Assembly (NCBI RefSeq): GCF_016745235.1
Contig: NZ_JAELVM010000001.1
Location: 1,749,856-1,813,855, forward strand
Length of the DNA: 64,000 nucleotides
Origin: Chryseobacterium endalhagicum
GTDB taxonomy: Bacteria > Bacteroidota > Bacteroidia > Flavobacteriales > Weeksellaceae
Direction: 5' to 3'
Part shown: in pieces, positions 42,206 through 51,072 of the stretch
How the letters are laid out: the number at the start of each line of letters is the position of its first letter
How positions within the stretch are numbered: position 1 is the first letter of the stretch
Made by a program: the position numbers and the translations under genes
Notes under the pieces: model-generated
Seen by the model: only the letters and a program-made list of their open reading frames with translations
Databases searched by the model: none
What the model was told of the DNA's origin: nothing

Positions 42206-44410
42206 ATGAGCGCAAAAAAAGCCAATTTATCAGGCGAATTGAAAAAGTATTTCGGGTTTTCTACATTTAAAGGCCAGCAGGAACAAATCATTGAAAACCT
42301 ACTCAGTGGGAAGGATGTATTTGTCTTAATGCCAACAGGAGGAGGTAAGTCATTATGTTACCAGCTTCCGGCACTTATTTCAGAAGGTACGGCAATAGTA
42401 GTTTCGCCCTTAATAGCGTTAATGAAGAATCAGGTAGATGCGGTAAACGGCCTTTCATCTGATGACGGGGTGGCGCACGTATTAAATTCATCATTAAATA
42501 AGACACAGACAAAACAGGTCTTTGACGACATCAAGGCAGGAAAGACCAAGCTTTTGTACGTAGCTCCGGAATCATTGATCAAAGATGATTATCTGGATTT
42601 TCTGAGAGAAGTGAAAATCTCTTTCGTAGCCATTGATGAAGCCCACTGTATTTCAGAATGGGGACACGATTTCAGGCCGGAATACAGGAACCTTAAATCT
42701 ATTATCGACAGAATCGCCGATGTTCCGGTGATTGCTCTTACCGCCACAGCAACGCCAAAAGTTCAGGATGATATCCAGAAAACACTGGGTATGGCTGATG
42801 CATTGGTATTTAAGGAAAGTTTCAACCGTCCTAATCTGTATTATGAGGTACGCCCGAAAGTAAATATAGATAAGGAGATTGTACGTTTCATCAATCTGCA
42901 TAAAGGAAAATCAGGAATTATATATTGTCTGAGCCGCAGAAAAGTGGAAGAGTTTGCCCAGCTGCTTCAGGTCAACGGGATCAATGCACTTCCATACCAT
43001 GCCGGACTGGATCAGAAAGTGAGGGTAGCCAATCAGGATAAATTTCTGATGGAAGAAGTGGATGTCATCGTTGCAACTATTGCTTTCGGGATGGGAATTG
43101 ATAAACCCGATGTACGTTTCGTAATCCATTATGATTTTCCTAAATCTCTTGAAAGTTATTACCAGGAAACGGGTAGAGCAGGAAGAGACGGAGGCGAAGG
43201 TCACTGCCTGGCATTTTACGACCCTAAGGATATAGAAAAACTTGAAAAATTCCTTGCACAGAAACCAGTTTCCGAGAGGGAAATCGGGTTGCAGCTTTTG
43301 AATGAAGTGGTAGGCTATGCAGAAACTTCAATGAGCAGAAGGCAGTATATTCTGTATTATTTCGGAGAAAATTTTGATCCGGTAAAAGGGGAAGGAGCAG
43401 ATATGTGCGACAATTCTTCCAATCCCCCGAAATTAAAAGATGCAGTGGCTGATCTTAGGAAAAGTCTGGAACTCATTAAAGATACAGGAGAAAAATTCAA
43501 ATCCAAAGATCTGATTTCGGTGATTGTAGGAAAAGAAAATGCAGTGACCAAATCCTATAAATTAGAACAGACTTCTCATTTCGGTTTCGGAAAAGAGGAA
43601 AAAGATAATTACTGGAAAACCATTTTGAGACAGGCTACTGTTCAGGGTTTTCTACAAAAAGATATTGAAACCTACGGGGTTTTAAAAATGTCTGAAAAGG
43701 CCAGAAATTTCCTGAGCGGAAAAACTAAAGAACCGTTTCTGATCGCTGAAGACAGAGAATTTGATCTGAGCCAGACCAAAGCAGAAAATGAGCAGGTACA
43801 GATGCAGGCCAGCACGGGAATGGACCAAAATCTATTTGGCCAGCTGAAAGATTTAAGGAAAAAAGTAGCCAAAAAACATGGAATTCCGCCTTATACGGTT
43901 TTCATGGATCCCAGTTTGGAGGATATGACGGTTCAGTATCCTGTTTCACTGGAAGAAATAGCGAAAATTTATGGCGTAGGAGAAGGTAAAGCCAAGAAAT
44001 ACGGTAAAGAATTCGCCGATTTCATTAAAGCTTACGTTGAAGAAAACAATATTGAGCGTACCCAGGATATGGTATTGAAACAGGTGGCGAACAAATCCAG
44101 CCACAAAGTTTTCATTATTCAGAGTACGGATAAAAAAATAGACCTGGAAGACATTGCGAGAGCCAAGAACCTTTCCATGAACGAACTTTTAAAGGAAATG
44201 GAAAGTATCGTTTACCAGGGGACAAAGCTGAATATTGATTATTATATTGAAGATAATTTTGATGAAGATATCGTAGACGGCTTCATAGAATTCATGACAG
44301 AATCTGAAAGCGACAGTATGAAAGTACTTCTGGATGAGTTCGGAGATGAACTTTCGGATGAAGAAGTGAGAATGCTGAGAATAAAATTCATCAGTGATGT
44401 AGCTAACTAA
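42206..44410 (+). CDS. recQ: ATP-dependent DNA helicase RecQ
   Basis: 734 aa. Superfamily 2 helicase: Walker A PTGGGKS (43-49), DEAH box with the RecQ-specific aromatic loop AIDEAHCISEWGHDFRPEY, SATATP-like LTATATP and QETGRAGRDG (motif VI). HRDC domain at about 530-610 (LKDLRKKVAKKHGIPPYTVF). The zinc-binding region in the RQC part is degenerate: only one cysteine (ADMCDNSSNPP) remains of the usual four. An extra 100-residue C-terminal part follows HRDC. Works in recombination and fork repair. Nearly abuts the next gene. Confidence 0.93.
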   Translation: MSAKKANLSGELKKYFGFSTFKGQQEQIIENLLSGKDVFVLMPTGGGKSLCYQLPALISEGTAIVVSPLIALMKNQVDAVNGLSSDDGVAHVLNSSLNKTQTKQVFDDIKAGKTKLLYVAPESLIKDDYLDFLREVKISFVAIDEAHCISEWGHDFRPEYRNLKSIIDRIADVPVIALTATATPKVQDDIQKTLGMADALVFKESFNRPNLYYEVRPKVNIDKEIVRFINLHKGKSGIIYCLSRRKVEEFAQLLQVNGINALPYHAGLDQKVRVANQDKFLMEEVDVIVATIAFGMGIDKPDVRFVIHYDFPKSLESYYQETGRAGRDGGEGHCLAFYDPKDIEKLEKFLAQKPVSEREIGLQLLNEVVGYAETSMSRRQYILYYFGENFDPVKGEGADMCDNSSNPPKLKDAVADLRKSLELIKDTGEKFKSKDLISVIVGKENAVTKSYKLEQTSHFGFGKEEKDNYWKTILRQATVQGFLQKDIETYGVLKMSEKARNFLSGKTKEPFLIAEDREFDLSQTKAENEQVQMQASTGMDQNLFGQLKDLRKKVAKKHGIPPYTVFMDPSLEDMTVQYPVSLEEIAKIYGVGEGKAKKYGKEFADFIKAYVEENNIERTQDMVLKQVANKSSHKVFIIQSTDKKIDLEDIARAKNLSMNELLKEMESIVYQGTKLNIDYYIEDNFDEDIVDGFIEFMTESESDSMKVLLDEFGDELSDEEVRMLRIKFISDVAN

Positions 44411-44412
44411 GA

Positions 44413-44955
44413 ATGAATTTACAGAATAACGAAATAATTTTAAAAGAAATTCTTCCACGGAAGGGTTTCTTTTTTAATATGACGGAGAAGCTGAGAATTG
44501 TTTTCTCTTTTTTTTATTTGGGAATTTCCATACTATTTCTTATAAATATGACTTCTTTCTTTTTCTTTTTTGCAATATTTATGTTTGGGACGGGATTATA
44601 TTTAGCATTTTTCAGATGGATTTTAAGATATTCAGATTTAAAAAATAATTATTATCTCATTACCAATGAGCGAATTATTATTGCTGAGAAGTTAACTAAA
44701 AAAATTATAAAGGAAAAAAAATTGGAAGAAATAGATCAGATCAACATCGAAATGAATAATAAATTTTTCGGAAATATTATTTTTGGTGAACCTGAAACTA
44801 TTTTTGGGAAAAATGATGAGCCTTTTTCTTTTTTTAAAAGAAATGGGATGAACTTCGATGAAGACAAATATGTCTTTTTAAGTGTTGAGGACATCAGCGA
44901 AATTATTCCTGTTTTCGAAAGTTTAAAATTAAAGGTTACCAAAACTTTTTACTAA
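44413..44955 (+). CDS. Membrane protein with bacterial PH-like domain
   Basis: 180 aa, starting 2 nt after recQ. Two Phe-rich hydrophobic helices (about 29-46 and 49-67) then a soluble domain with YYLITNERIIIAEKL and INIEMNNKFFGNIIFG, the typical layout of bPH membrane proteins. Base composition is more AT-rich than neighbours. Function unknown. Confidence 0.75.
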   Translation: MNLQNNEIILKEILPRKGFFFNMTEKLRIVFSFFYLGISILFLINMTSFFFFFAIFMFGTGLYLAFFRWILRYSDLKNNYYLITNERIIIAEKLTKKIIKEKKLEEIDQINIEMNNKFFGNIIFGEPETIFGKNDEPFSFFKRNGMNFDEDKYVFLSVEDISEIIPVFESLKLKVTKTFY

Positions 44956-44965
44956 TTTTACATAG

Positions 44966-46048
44966 ATGAAAAAGATTTCTGTCATATTTATTCTGCCGGA
45001 TCTGGAAACCGGTGGCGCAGAAAGAATTGTGACCACTATTGCCAATCATCTTTCCAGAGATCGGTTTGAGCCTAAAATCCTGCTGCTCCGCAAACAGGGC
45101 GGATACCTTAATTTTTTGAAAAAAGATGTTGAAATCATTGATATCAATACAGAACGCATCCGACATTCCTTAAAACCTATTCTGGGAGAAATCTACAGAC
45201 GGAAACCTGATATTGTGTTTTCCGGTTTTGGGGAGGTGAATGCCTATCTGGCCTTGTTTATCAAGCTTTTTCCGAGAACGAAATTCATAGCGAGAGAAAC
45301 CAATGTGGTGACCCAGCATGTGACCCGGAAAGAGATTAAATTCTTTTATAATTTTTACAATAACTATCAGAAAATCATTGCTCAAAGTGATGATATGATG
45401 CATGATCTGGTAGATAATTTCAATATTAAGAAAAAGAAAATTGTCAAAATAAACAATCCTGTAGATTTTGATTTCATCAACGAAAAATTAGCCCTTTCCA
45501 CCAAACCGGACTGTTTCAAATACAATTACAAAAATGTAGTTGCGATCGGCAATCTGTCGGCCAGAAAAGGCTTCGATAACCTTCTGAAAGTGTTTTCAAG
45601 GCTTAAAAATGAAAACATCCTGCTTCACATACTGGGCGATGGCAAAGACAAAGATGTTTTGCTTCAGACAAAAGATTTTCTGGGATTAAAAAATGTCATT
45701 TTTCACGGCAGACAGGACAATCCTTACGAGTATCTGAAATACGCCGATCTTTTTATTCTTTCCTCAAGATATGAAGGTTTCCCGAATGTACTTCTGGAAG
45801 CGGGAGCGTGCGGAACCTATTCTCTGGCCAATAACTGTCCCGGAGGAATCAATGAGATCATTCAGCATCAGATTAATGGCGAAGTTTCCAATATTGAAGA
45901 TTATGAAGATTTTTCTCAGAAAATAATGAAGGTTCTTCAGGGAAATTATAACAGAGATGCGATAAAAAACTCCATCAGATCAAGATTCTCAAAGAATATC
46001 ATTCTCGATAAATATGAAAAGGTTCTGATGGATCTGATGAAGAAATAA
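44966..46048 (+). CDS. Glycosyltransferase family 4
   Basis: 360 aa, GT-B fold. Starts FILPDLETGGAERIVTTIANHL (acceptor side glycine-rich loop); the donor domain has VVAIGNLSARKGFDNLLKVF, LHILGDGKDK and the EX7E-type region SSRYEGFPNVLLEAGACG. Related to WaaG/N-acetylgalactosamine transferases of polysaccharide synthesis. Donor and acceptor not assignable. 10 nt after the previous gene, so possibly in the recQ operon. Confidence 0.9.
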   Translation: MKKISVIFILPDLETGGAERIVTTIANHLSRDRFEPKILLLRKQGGYLNFLKKDVEIIDINTERIRHSLKPILGEIYRRKPDIVFSGFGEVNAYLALFIKLFPRTKFIARETNVVTQHVTRKEIKFFYNFYNNYQKIIAQSDDMMHDLVDNFNIKKKKIVKINNPVDFDFINEKLALSTKPDCFKYNYKNVVAIGNLSARKGFDNLLKVFSRLKNENILLHILGDGKDKDVLLQTKDFLGLKNVIFHGRQDNPYEYLKYADLFILSSRYEGFPNVLLEAGACGTYSLANNCPGGINEIIQHQINGEVSNIEDYEDFSQKIMKVLQGNYNRDAIKNSIRSRFSKNIILDKYEKVLMDLMKK

Positions 46049-46125
46049 CGGCCGGATTTGCTTTATGACTTCATATTTTTTTACATTTGATCTTCGTTAA
46101 TTTTATTTAAAATCAATATTCATCA

Positions 46126-46470
46126 ATGAATACAATCCCCAAAATTGGATGTGCCTGCGAAAAACCGACTTCGGATTACACGGAATACAGAAGTTCTGAA
46201 TTAGGCATAGACCATACTAACGGAAGATATGGAGAAGTAACTATTCAACAGTGCAAACTTTGTCAGAGAATATGGATTCGTTATTTTGTAGAATATGAAA
46301 GTTTTTCCAGGTCAGGAAGATGGTACAAAGGAATCGTTTCGAAAAAAGACCGCTCACAGATAACTCCTGAAAATGCAGTGGAGTATCTGGAAAATCTTGA
46401 ATGGTATGTATATGGAGGTTCGTTTTTTGAAAGCACAGGAACATTTGGACAAGGAAAGTTGAATGTCTAG
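46126..46470 (+). CDS. Hypothetical protein with cysteine pairs
   Basis: 114 aa, not recognised. CAC near residue 9-11 and CKLC at about 43-46 could form a small zinc site. The rest is aromatic-rich (WIRYFVEYESFSRSGRWYKG). No signal peptide or membrane helix. Start ATG follows an AT-rich gap of 77 nt. Confidence 0.7.
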   Translation: MNTIPKIGCACEKPTSDYTEYRSSELGIDHTNGRYGEVTIQQCKLCQRIWIRYFVEYESFSRSGRWYKGIVSKKDRSQITPENAVEYLENLEWYVYGGSFFESTGTFGQGKLNV

Positions 46471-46508
46471 TATTTTATGCTGATTTAATAAAAATAAATA
46501 TCACATCT

Positions 46509-46895
46509 ATGAAGCCGTTTATAATTGTTATTTTGATGCTGAATGCTGTTGTAATGACGGCCCAGCAGAAGTCAATCTCCAGAAAAGAATTATTAAAGAC
46601 GGCGGTTGATCAGAAAGTTAATTCCACAGAAATTCAGGAAATAACGATGCCGGCGGGAGTCGGGGCACCTGAACATCTGCATCCCTGTCCTGTATTGGGA
46701 ATAATCAGATCCGGAGAGGCTCTGTTTCAGATAGAAGGGCAGCAGAAGGTGATTCTTCATGAAGGAGACGCTTTCTATGAACCGAAAAATGTGAAAATTC
46801 TTCATTTCGATAATGCCTCAGCAGAAAAACCGCTCATTTTTACAGCCATTTATCTGAAAGAAGGCAGCGAAGAAAATATAAAACTGCTGAAATAA
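46509..46895 (+). CDS. Secreted cupin domain protein
   Basis: 128 aa, signal peptide ending MTAQ. Single cupin_2 barrel with HLHPCPVLGIIRSGEALFQ (metal-binding His-x-His near residues 57-59) and GDAFYEP (second motif); the last ligand histidine is in VKILHFDN. Periplasmic; substrate unknown. Confidence 0.83.
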   Translation: MKPFIIVILMLNAVVMTAQQKSISRKELLKTAVDQKVNSTEIQEITMPAGVGAPEHLHPCPVLGIIRSGEALFQIEGQQKVILHEGDAFYEPKNVKILHFDNASAEKPLIFTAIYLKEGSEENIKLLK

Positions 46896-46952
46896 TAGAT
46901 TCTGTAAAATGAAAGCATCGAACGAACAATTCCAAAATTGATAAAACTCACT

Positions 46953-46983
46953 TTGGTGCTTGGTAATTTATATGTAAATTTGT
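46953..46983 (+). promoter_or_regulatory. Promoter of lpdA
   Basis: TTTG ending at 46956, 19-nt spacer, TAAATTTG (46976-46983): full consensus, 42 nt before the ATG. Confidence 0.8.
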
Positions 46984-47025
46984 GAGAAGTAAGTAAGATA
47001 ATAATAAACAAATTCATATAAAAAC

Positions 47026-48429
47026 ATGAGTCAATTCGATGTTACCGTAATCGGTTCTGGTCCTGGAGGTTATGTAGCTGCGATCCGTGCAGCTCAATTA
47101 GGTTTCAAAACAGCAATTATTGAAAAATATTCAACTTTAGGCGGAACATGTCTTAACGTTGGATGTATTCCGTCAAAAGCGCTTTTAGACAGTTCTGAAC
47201 ATTTCGAAAACGCAAAACATAATTTTGCAAGCCACGGAATCATTATCAATGAGCCGAAAGCTGATATTGCAAGAATCATTGAGCGTAAAAACGAAGTGGT
47301 AGATCAGACAACAAAAGGAATCAACTTTTTGATGGACAAAAATAAGATCACTGTTTTTGAAGGTTTGGGAAGCTTTGAATCTGCTACACAGATCAAAATC
47401 ACTAAAAAAGATGGTTCTTCAGAAACCATTGAATCTAAATATACCATTATTGCAACGGGTTCCAAGCCGTCTTCACTTCCATTCATATCTCTGGATAAAG
47501 AAAGAGTGATCACGTCTACAGAAGCCTTAAACCTTAAAGAAATCCCTAAACATTTAGTGGTAATCGGAGGAGGTGTAATCGGTCTTGAACTAGGTTCTGT
47601 ATACTTAAGATTAGGAGCTCAGGTAACCGTGGTTGAATTCATGGATAAAATTATTCCAGGAATGGATGGTGCTTTAAGCAAGGAACTGACTAAAGTTCTT
47701 AAAAAGCAGGGAATGAAGTTTATGCTTTCTACAGCAGTTTCTGCCGTTGAAAGAAATGGAGATACTGTAAAAGTAACGGCTAAAGATAAAAAAGGAGAAG
47801 AAGTAGTTGTAGAAGGAGATTACTGTTTGGTTTCTGTAGGAAGAAAGCCGTACACAGAAGGTCTTGGACTTGAAAAAGCCGGTGTGGAACTGGATGAAAG
47901 AGGAAGAGTAAAAACAAACGACCATTTGCAGACTAACGTTGCCAACATCTACGCAATCGGTGACGTAATCAAAGGTGCGATGCTTGCTCACAAAGCCAGC
48001 GAAGAAGGAACTTTGGTTGCTGAAATCATTGCAGGTCAGAAGCCGCATATCAATTATAACCTGATTCCTGGTGTTGTTTACACATGGCCTGAAGTTGCCG
48101 GAGTTGGTAAAACTGAAGAGCAGCTGAAAGAAGAAGGAGTAGCGTACAAAGTAGGTTCTTTCCCAATGAGAGCGTTAGGAAGAAGCCGTGCAAGCGGTGA
48201 TGTAGACGGACTTGTGAAGATTATTGCAGACGAAAAAACTGACGAAGTTTTAGGAATGCACATCATCGGGGCAAGAGCTGCCGACCTTATCGCAGAAGGC
48301 GTTATTGCTATGGAATTCCGTGCAAGTGCTGAAGATATTGCAAGAAGTTCTCATGCTCACCCAACGTATGCTGAAGCTATTAAAGAAGCGGCATTGGATG
48401 CTACAGAGAAGAGACCGATCCATATTTAA
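47026..48429 (+). CDS. lpdA: Dihydrolipoyl dehydrogenase (E3)
   Basis: 467 aa. Reoxidises lipoyl groups of the 2-oxoacid dehydrogenase and glycine cleavage complexes with FAD and NAD+. FAD-binding GSGPGGYVAA (10-19), redox disulfide GGTCLNVGCIP (Cys42, Cys47), NAD-binding VVIGGGVIGLELGSV, and the C-terminal HAHPTYAE histidine motif. Codon use shows a strongly expressed gene. Monocistronic, between a consensus promoter and a terminator. Confidence 0.95.
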   Translation: MSQFDVTVIGSGPGGYVAAIRAAQLGFKTAIIEKYSTLGGTCLNVGCIPSKALLDSSEHFENAKHNFASHGIIINEPKADIARIIERKNEVVDQTTKGINFLMDKNKITVFEGLGSFESATQIKITKKDGSSETIESKYTIIATGSKPSSLPFISLDKERVITSTEALNLKEIPKHLVVIGGGVIGLELGSVYLRLGAQVTVVEFMDKIIPGMDGALSKELTKVLKKQGMKFMLSTAVSAVERNGDTVKVTAKDKKGEEVVVEGDYCLVSVGRKPYTEGLGLEKAGVELDERGRVKTNDHLQTNVANIYAIGDVIKGAMLAHKASEEGTLVAEIIAGQKPHINYNLIPGVVYTWPEVAGVGKTEEQLKEEGVAYKVGSFPMRALGRSRASGDVDGLVKIIADEKTDEVLGMHIIGARAADLIAEGVIAMEFRASAEDIARSSHAHPTYAEAIKEAALDATEKRPIHI

Positions 48430-48472
48430 TTTTTGATTGAAAGATTTAAGAATTTAAATATTTAAAGACTAA

Positions 48473-48514
48473 AGAATCCGCTCACGACCATTTTGTGAGA
48501 CGGATTCTCTTTTT
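48473..48514 (+). terminator. Terminator of lpdA
   Basis: AGAATCCG-CTCAC (48473-48485) / GTGAG-A-CGGATTCT (48495-48508), then T-run. Confidence 0.88.
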
Positions 48515-48643
48515 TGTTTCAATTATTAACAATCAAAAGATGCGTGGAAATGATTGATTTGTCCTAAAAACTCCCTCTTTTGGCCTACTTTCAAGTCTAA
48601 ACAATCCCGACCTTTGAATAAGAATACATTTAAAATCAGAAAT

Positions 48644-49486
48644 ATGGAAAATAAGGAATTAAACCTTTATTTAAAACGAATAGGAGCAGAAGGATTACTG
48701 GAAAAAACAGAAAAACCGGAACTTTTAAAAAAGATCCATCAGCTGCATCCCAAACATATCACTTTTGAAAATATAGATACATTCACCGGAGAAACACCAT
48801 CCTTGCAAGAAGATCTGATCTTCAATAAACTGGTAACGCTTCAGAGAGGTGGTTATTGCTATGAACAGAATTCCCTGTTCAAAAATGTTTTGGAAAGTTT
48901 AGGGTTTACCATAAAAATGCACCTGGCGAGGGTAGTGTGGGGCAGCAGAGATGGCTCTGGTACAGCACGTTCCCATATGCTGCTGAGTACGGATGTAGAA
49001 GGTGTAAAGTATCTGGTAGACGTAGGTTTTGGTTCCATGACCCTTACCACCCCGATACTGCTGAATACAGATGTTGAACAGGAAACTCCAAACGGTTTAT
49101 TTCGTGTTGTGCATACAGACAGCTTTTACACGCTGGAAGTTTTAAAAGAGGAATGGCTGCCCATTTATAAATTCTCCCTGGAAGAAGTGGAATTCTCAGA
49201 TCTGGAAATGGCGAATTGGTATATTGCCACCGGTCCAAACTCTATGTTTAATCAGTTTCTGATGATCACCAGAGTGGATGAAGAAGCCCGTTATGCGCTT
49301 TTCAACAGTACATTCAATATCCGTTGGAATGACGGAAGAAAAGAAACATCAGATATAACAGCCCCGGATCAGCTGGCCTTCACATTGAAAACGTATTTTA
49401 ATCTTCACCATCTGTCTGATGAATTATTGGAAAAGATATATGGAAAATTAAAAGGAATTCAGGCTCAGTTCAGTGTAACGCAATAG
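48644..49486 (+). CDS. nat: Arylamine N-acetyltransferase
   Basis: 280 aa from ATG 48644; a longer frame to 48554 adds 30 non-conserved residues. Catalytic triad in order: Cys72 in RGGYCYEQN, His111 in SHMLL, Asp126 in VDVGFG. Transfers acetyl from CoA to arylamines and hydrazines. Length normal. No partner genes. Confidence 0.92.
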   Translation: MENKELNLYLKRIGAEGLLEKTEKPELLKKIHQLHPKHITFENIDTFTGETPSLQEDLIFNKLVTLQRGGYCYEQNSLFKNVLESLGFTIKMHLARVVWGSRDGSGTARSHMLLSTDVEGVKYLVDVGFGSMTLTTPILLNTDVEQETPNGLFRVVHTDSFYTLEVLKEEWLPIYKFSLEEVEFSDLEMANWYIATGPNSMFNQFLMITRVDEEARYALFNSTFNIRWNDGRKETSDITAPDQLAFTLKTYFNLHHLSDELLEKIYGKLKGIQAQFSVTQ

Positions 49487-49496
49487 AGAAGATTGT

Positions 49497-49605
49497 TTTT
49501 TATAATTGTCAGGAGGTCTGGAGATGGAAGATGGAGGTTATGGAACCCCAAAGATAGAATTACAGTGGGTTTTAATAATTTTTTAAACTGGTTCAACACA
49601 TGTAA
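49497..49605. repeat. Partial element B (no inverted ends)
   Basis: tgtcaggaggtctggagatg... and ttttttaaactggttcaaca align with the interior of element B at about 34026-34130. The terminal repeats are absent, so this is a decayed or truncated copy. Confidence 0.65.
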
Positions 49606-49625
49606 AGTAGCTGTCTTCTCTTTTT

Positions 49626-50075
49626 TTACATCATTTTTAAACGGTCATAAAAGGCGGAATTTTTCACGGGTGCTATATTAAACTGAACTCCAAAAGTGAT
49701 TCCTTTAAAATATTTCTCCCTGTGAATGGGGAGTGCATATCCCGTATTGAGATACATGAAATTAAAAAGTGAAAAACCTATTCTTGGCTCTATGGAATAA
49801 GGGTTGGCCGACACGCCTAAAAGCTGGCCTTTAATATTGGTATAATACATATTGGCTTCCGGAAGAAACTGGTCCTTATGGTTAATGGAAGTGTACAGCA
49901 TGGAAGCTCCTATAATCAGGGACTGTTCCCGTGCGATATTGGCTTTAAATTCCAAGCCGGCCTGCACTACATTTCTTCCTGTGAAGCGGTAGGCAATATT
50001 AAAAGCGGTCTTATCCCATTGGGCATTCATAGCCGTTGTAATCAAGACAAAGAACATGATAGAATATTTTTTCAT
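49626..50075 (-). CDS. Small outer-membrane-like beta protein
   Basis: 149 aa from ATG 50075; ATG 50081 is an alternative. Signal peptide ends MNAQ. Alternating hydrophobic strands (NIAYRFTGRNVVQAGLEFKAN, FNFMYLNTGYALPI, GITFGVQFNIAP) suggest a short porin-like beta-barrel. No family recognised. Convergent with nat. Confidence 0.68.
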   Translation of the reverse strand: MKKYSIMFFVLITTAMNAQWDKTAFNIAYRFTGRNVVQAGLEFKANIAREQSLIIGASMLYTSINHKDQFLPEANMYYTNIKGQLLGVSANPYSIEPRIGFSLFNFMYLNTGYALPIHREKYFKGITFGVQFNIAPVKNSAFYDRLKMM

Positions 50076-50185
50076 ATCCATAGTTTAATGAATCAAATGT
50101 ACAGGTTTTATGGACAGTTTGAGTACAAAAGAATCTTCGAAATCAGGCAAAATAGAAGATGTAGTTTAAAATCTTCAATTTTCCG

Positions 50186-50193
50186 TACCTTTG
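50186..50193 (+). promoter_or_regulatory. -7 box of cvfB
   Basis: TACCTTTG. It overlaps an alternative TTG start (50191), so translation should begin at ATG 50212. Confidence 0.5.
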
Positions 50194-50211
50194 TGGCTAA
50201 TTTTATATTCA

Positions 50212-51036
50212 ATGCAACTCGGAAAAACCCAGACTTTAAAAATTTCAGATAAAAACTATTCAGGATGGATCCTGACGGATGAAACAGGCGAAAAAGCTTT
50301 TCTTCCTAAAGTATTTACCAGCGATGAGAAAGAAATTGATGATGATGTTGAAGTTTTTGTCTATCAGGATGACGGCAAATTAAAAGCTACCACTGAAATT
50401 CCATTGGCTGAAGTAGGCGAGTATGCGGTAATGAGCTGTGTGCAGAGCCTTCCAAGCGGGGCTTTTATGGATTGGGGTATTATTAAAGACCTTTTTATTC
50501 CTTACAAACAGCAGAAATCCAAAATTATTGAAGGCAAAAGATACCTGGTTTATCTTTATGTAGACGAAGACCTGGATCTGATCACCGGAACTACAAAATT
50601 CAAAAGAAATCCACAATATCTGGATCTTCCTTTCCAGAAGGGAGACAGAGTAGACCTGCTGATGATGAACGAAAGTGAGCTGGGCTGGAATGTGGTGATC
50701 AACAAGCAGTACATCGGATTGGTATATGCTTCAGATGTATTTAAAAAACTGTATCCCTTATCGGAAGAAAGTGGTTTTATCAAAGCCATCCGTGAAGACG
50801 GTAAGATTGATGTTTCCCTGCAGCCGGAAGGTTTTGAGAATATTGACGAGTTTAAACAGAAAATCCTGACTAAGCTGGAGGAAAACTACGGACTCCTTTA
50901 CCTGTCCGACAAATCATCCCCAGAAGAGATCAAAGACGAGCTTCAGATGAGCAAGAAGAATTTCAAGAAAGCACTCGGCGGATTGTATAAGGATAAGATC
51001 GTTGATATTTCAGAAGATAAGATAAAATTGTTATAA
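50212..51036 (+). CDS. cvfB: S1-type RNA-binding protein, CvfB family
   Basis: 274 aa. Opens MQLGKTQTLKISD, with S1-like modules (about 1-65, 70-145 and 150-210, the last including GLVYASDVFKKL) and a C-terminal winged helix (MSKKNFKKALGGLYKDKIVDI). CvfB-type proteins bind RNA and affect virulence gene expression in firmicutes; role here unknown. A bidirectional terminator follows. Confidence 0.88.
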   Translation: MQLGKTQTLKISDKNYSGWILTDETGEKAFLPKVFTSDEKEIDDDVEVFVYQDDGKLKATTEIPLAEVGEYAVMSCVQSLPSGAFMDWGIIKDLFIPYKQQKSKIIEGKRYLVYLYVDEDLDLITGTTKFKRNPQYLDLPFQKGDRVDLLMMNESELGWNVVINKQYIGLVYASDVFKKLYPLSEESGFIKAIREDGKIDVSLQPEGFENIDEFKQKILTKLEENYGLLYLSDKSSPEEIKDELQMSKKNFKKALGGLYKDKIVDISEDKIKLL

Positions 51037-51037
51037 A

Positions 51038-51069
51038 TAAAAAACGGGCAGAATTTTCTGCCCGTTTTT
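51038..51069. terminator. Bidirectional terminator between cvfB and the 1301-aa gene
   Basis: AAAACGGGCAGAA (51041-51053) / TTCTGCCCGTTTT (51056-51068), flanked by A and T runs. Confidence 0.9.
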
Positions 51070-51072
51070 CTT

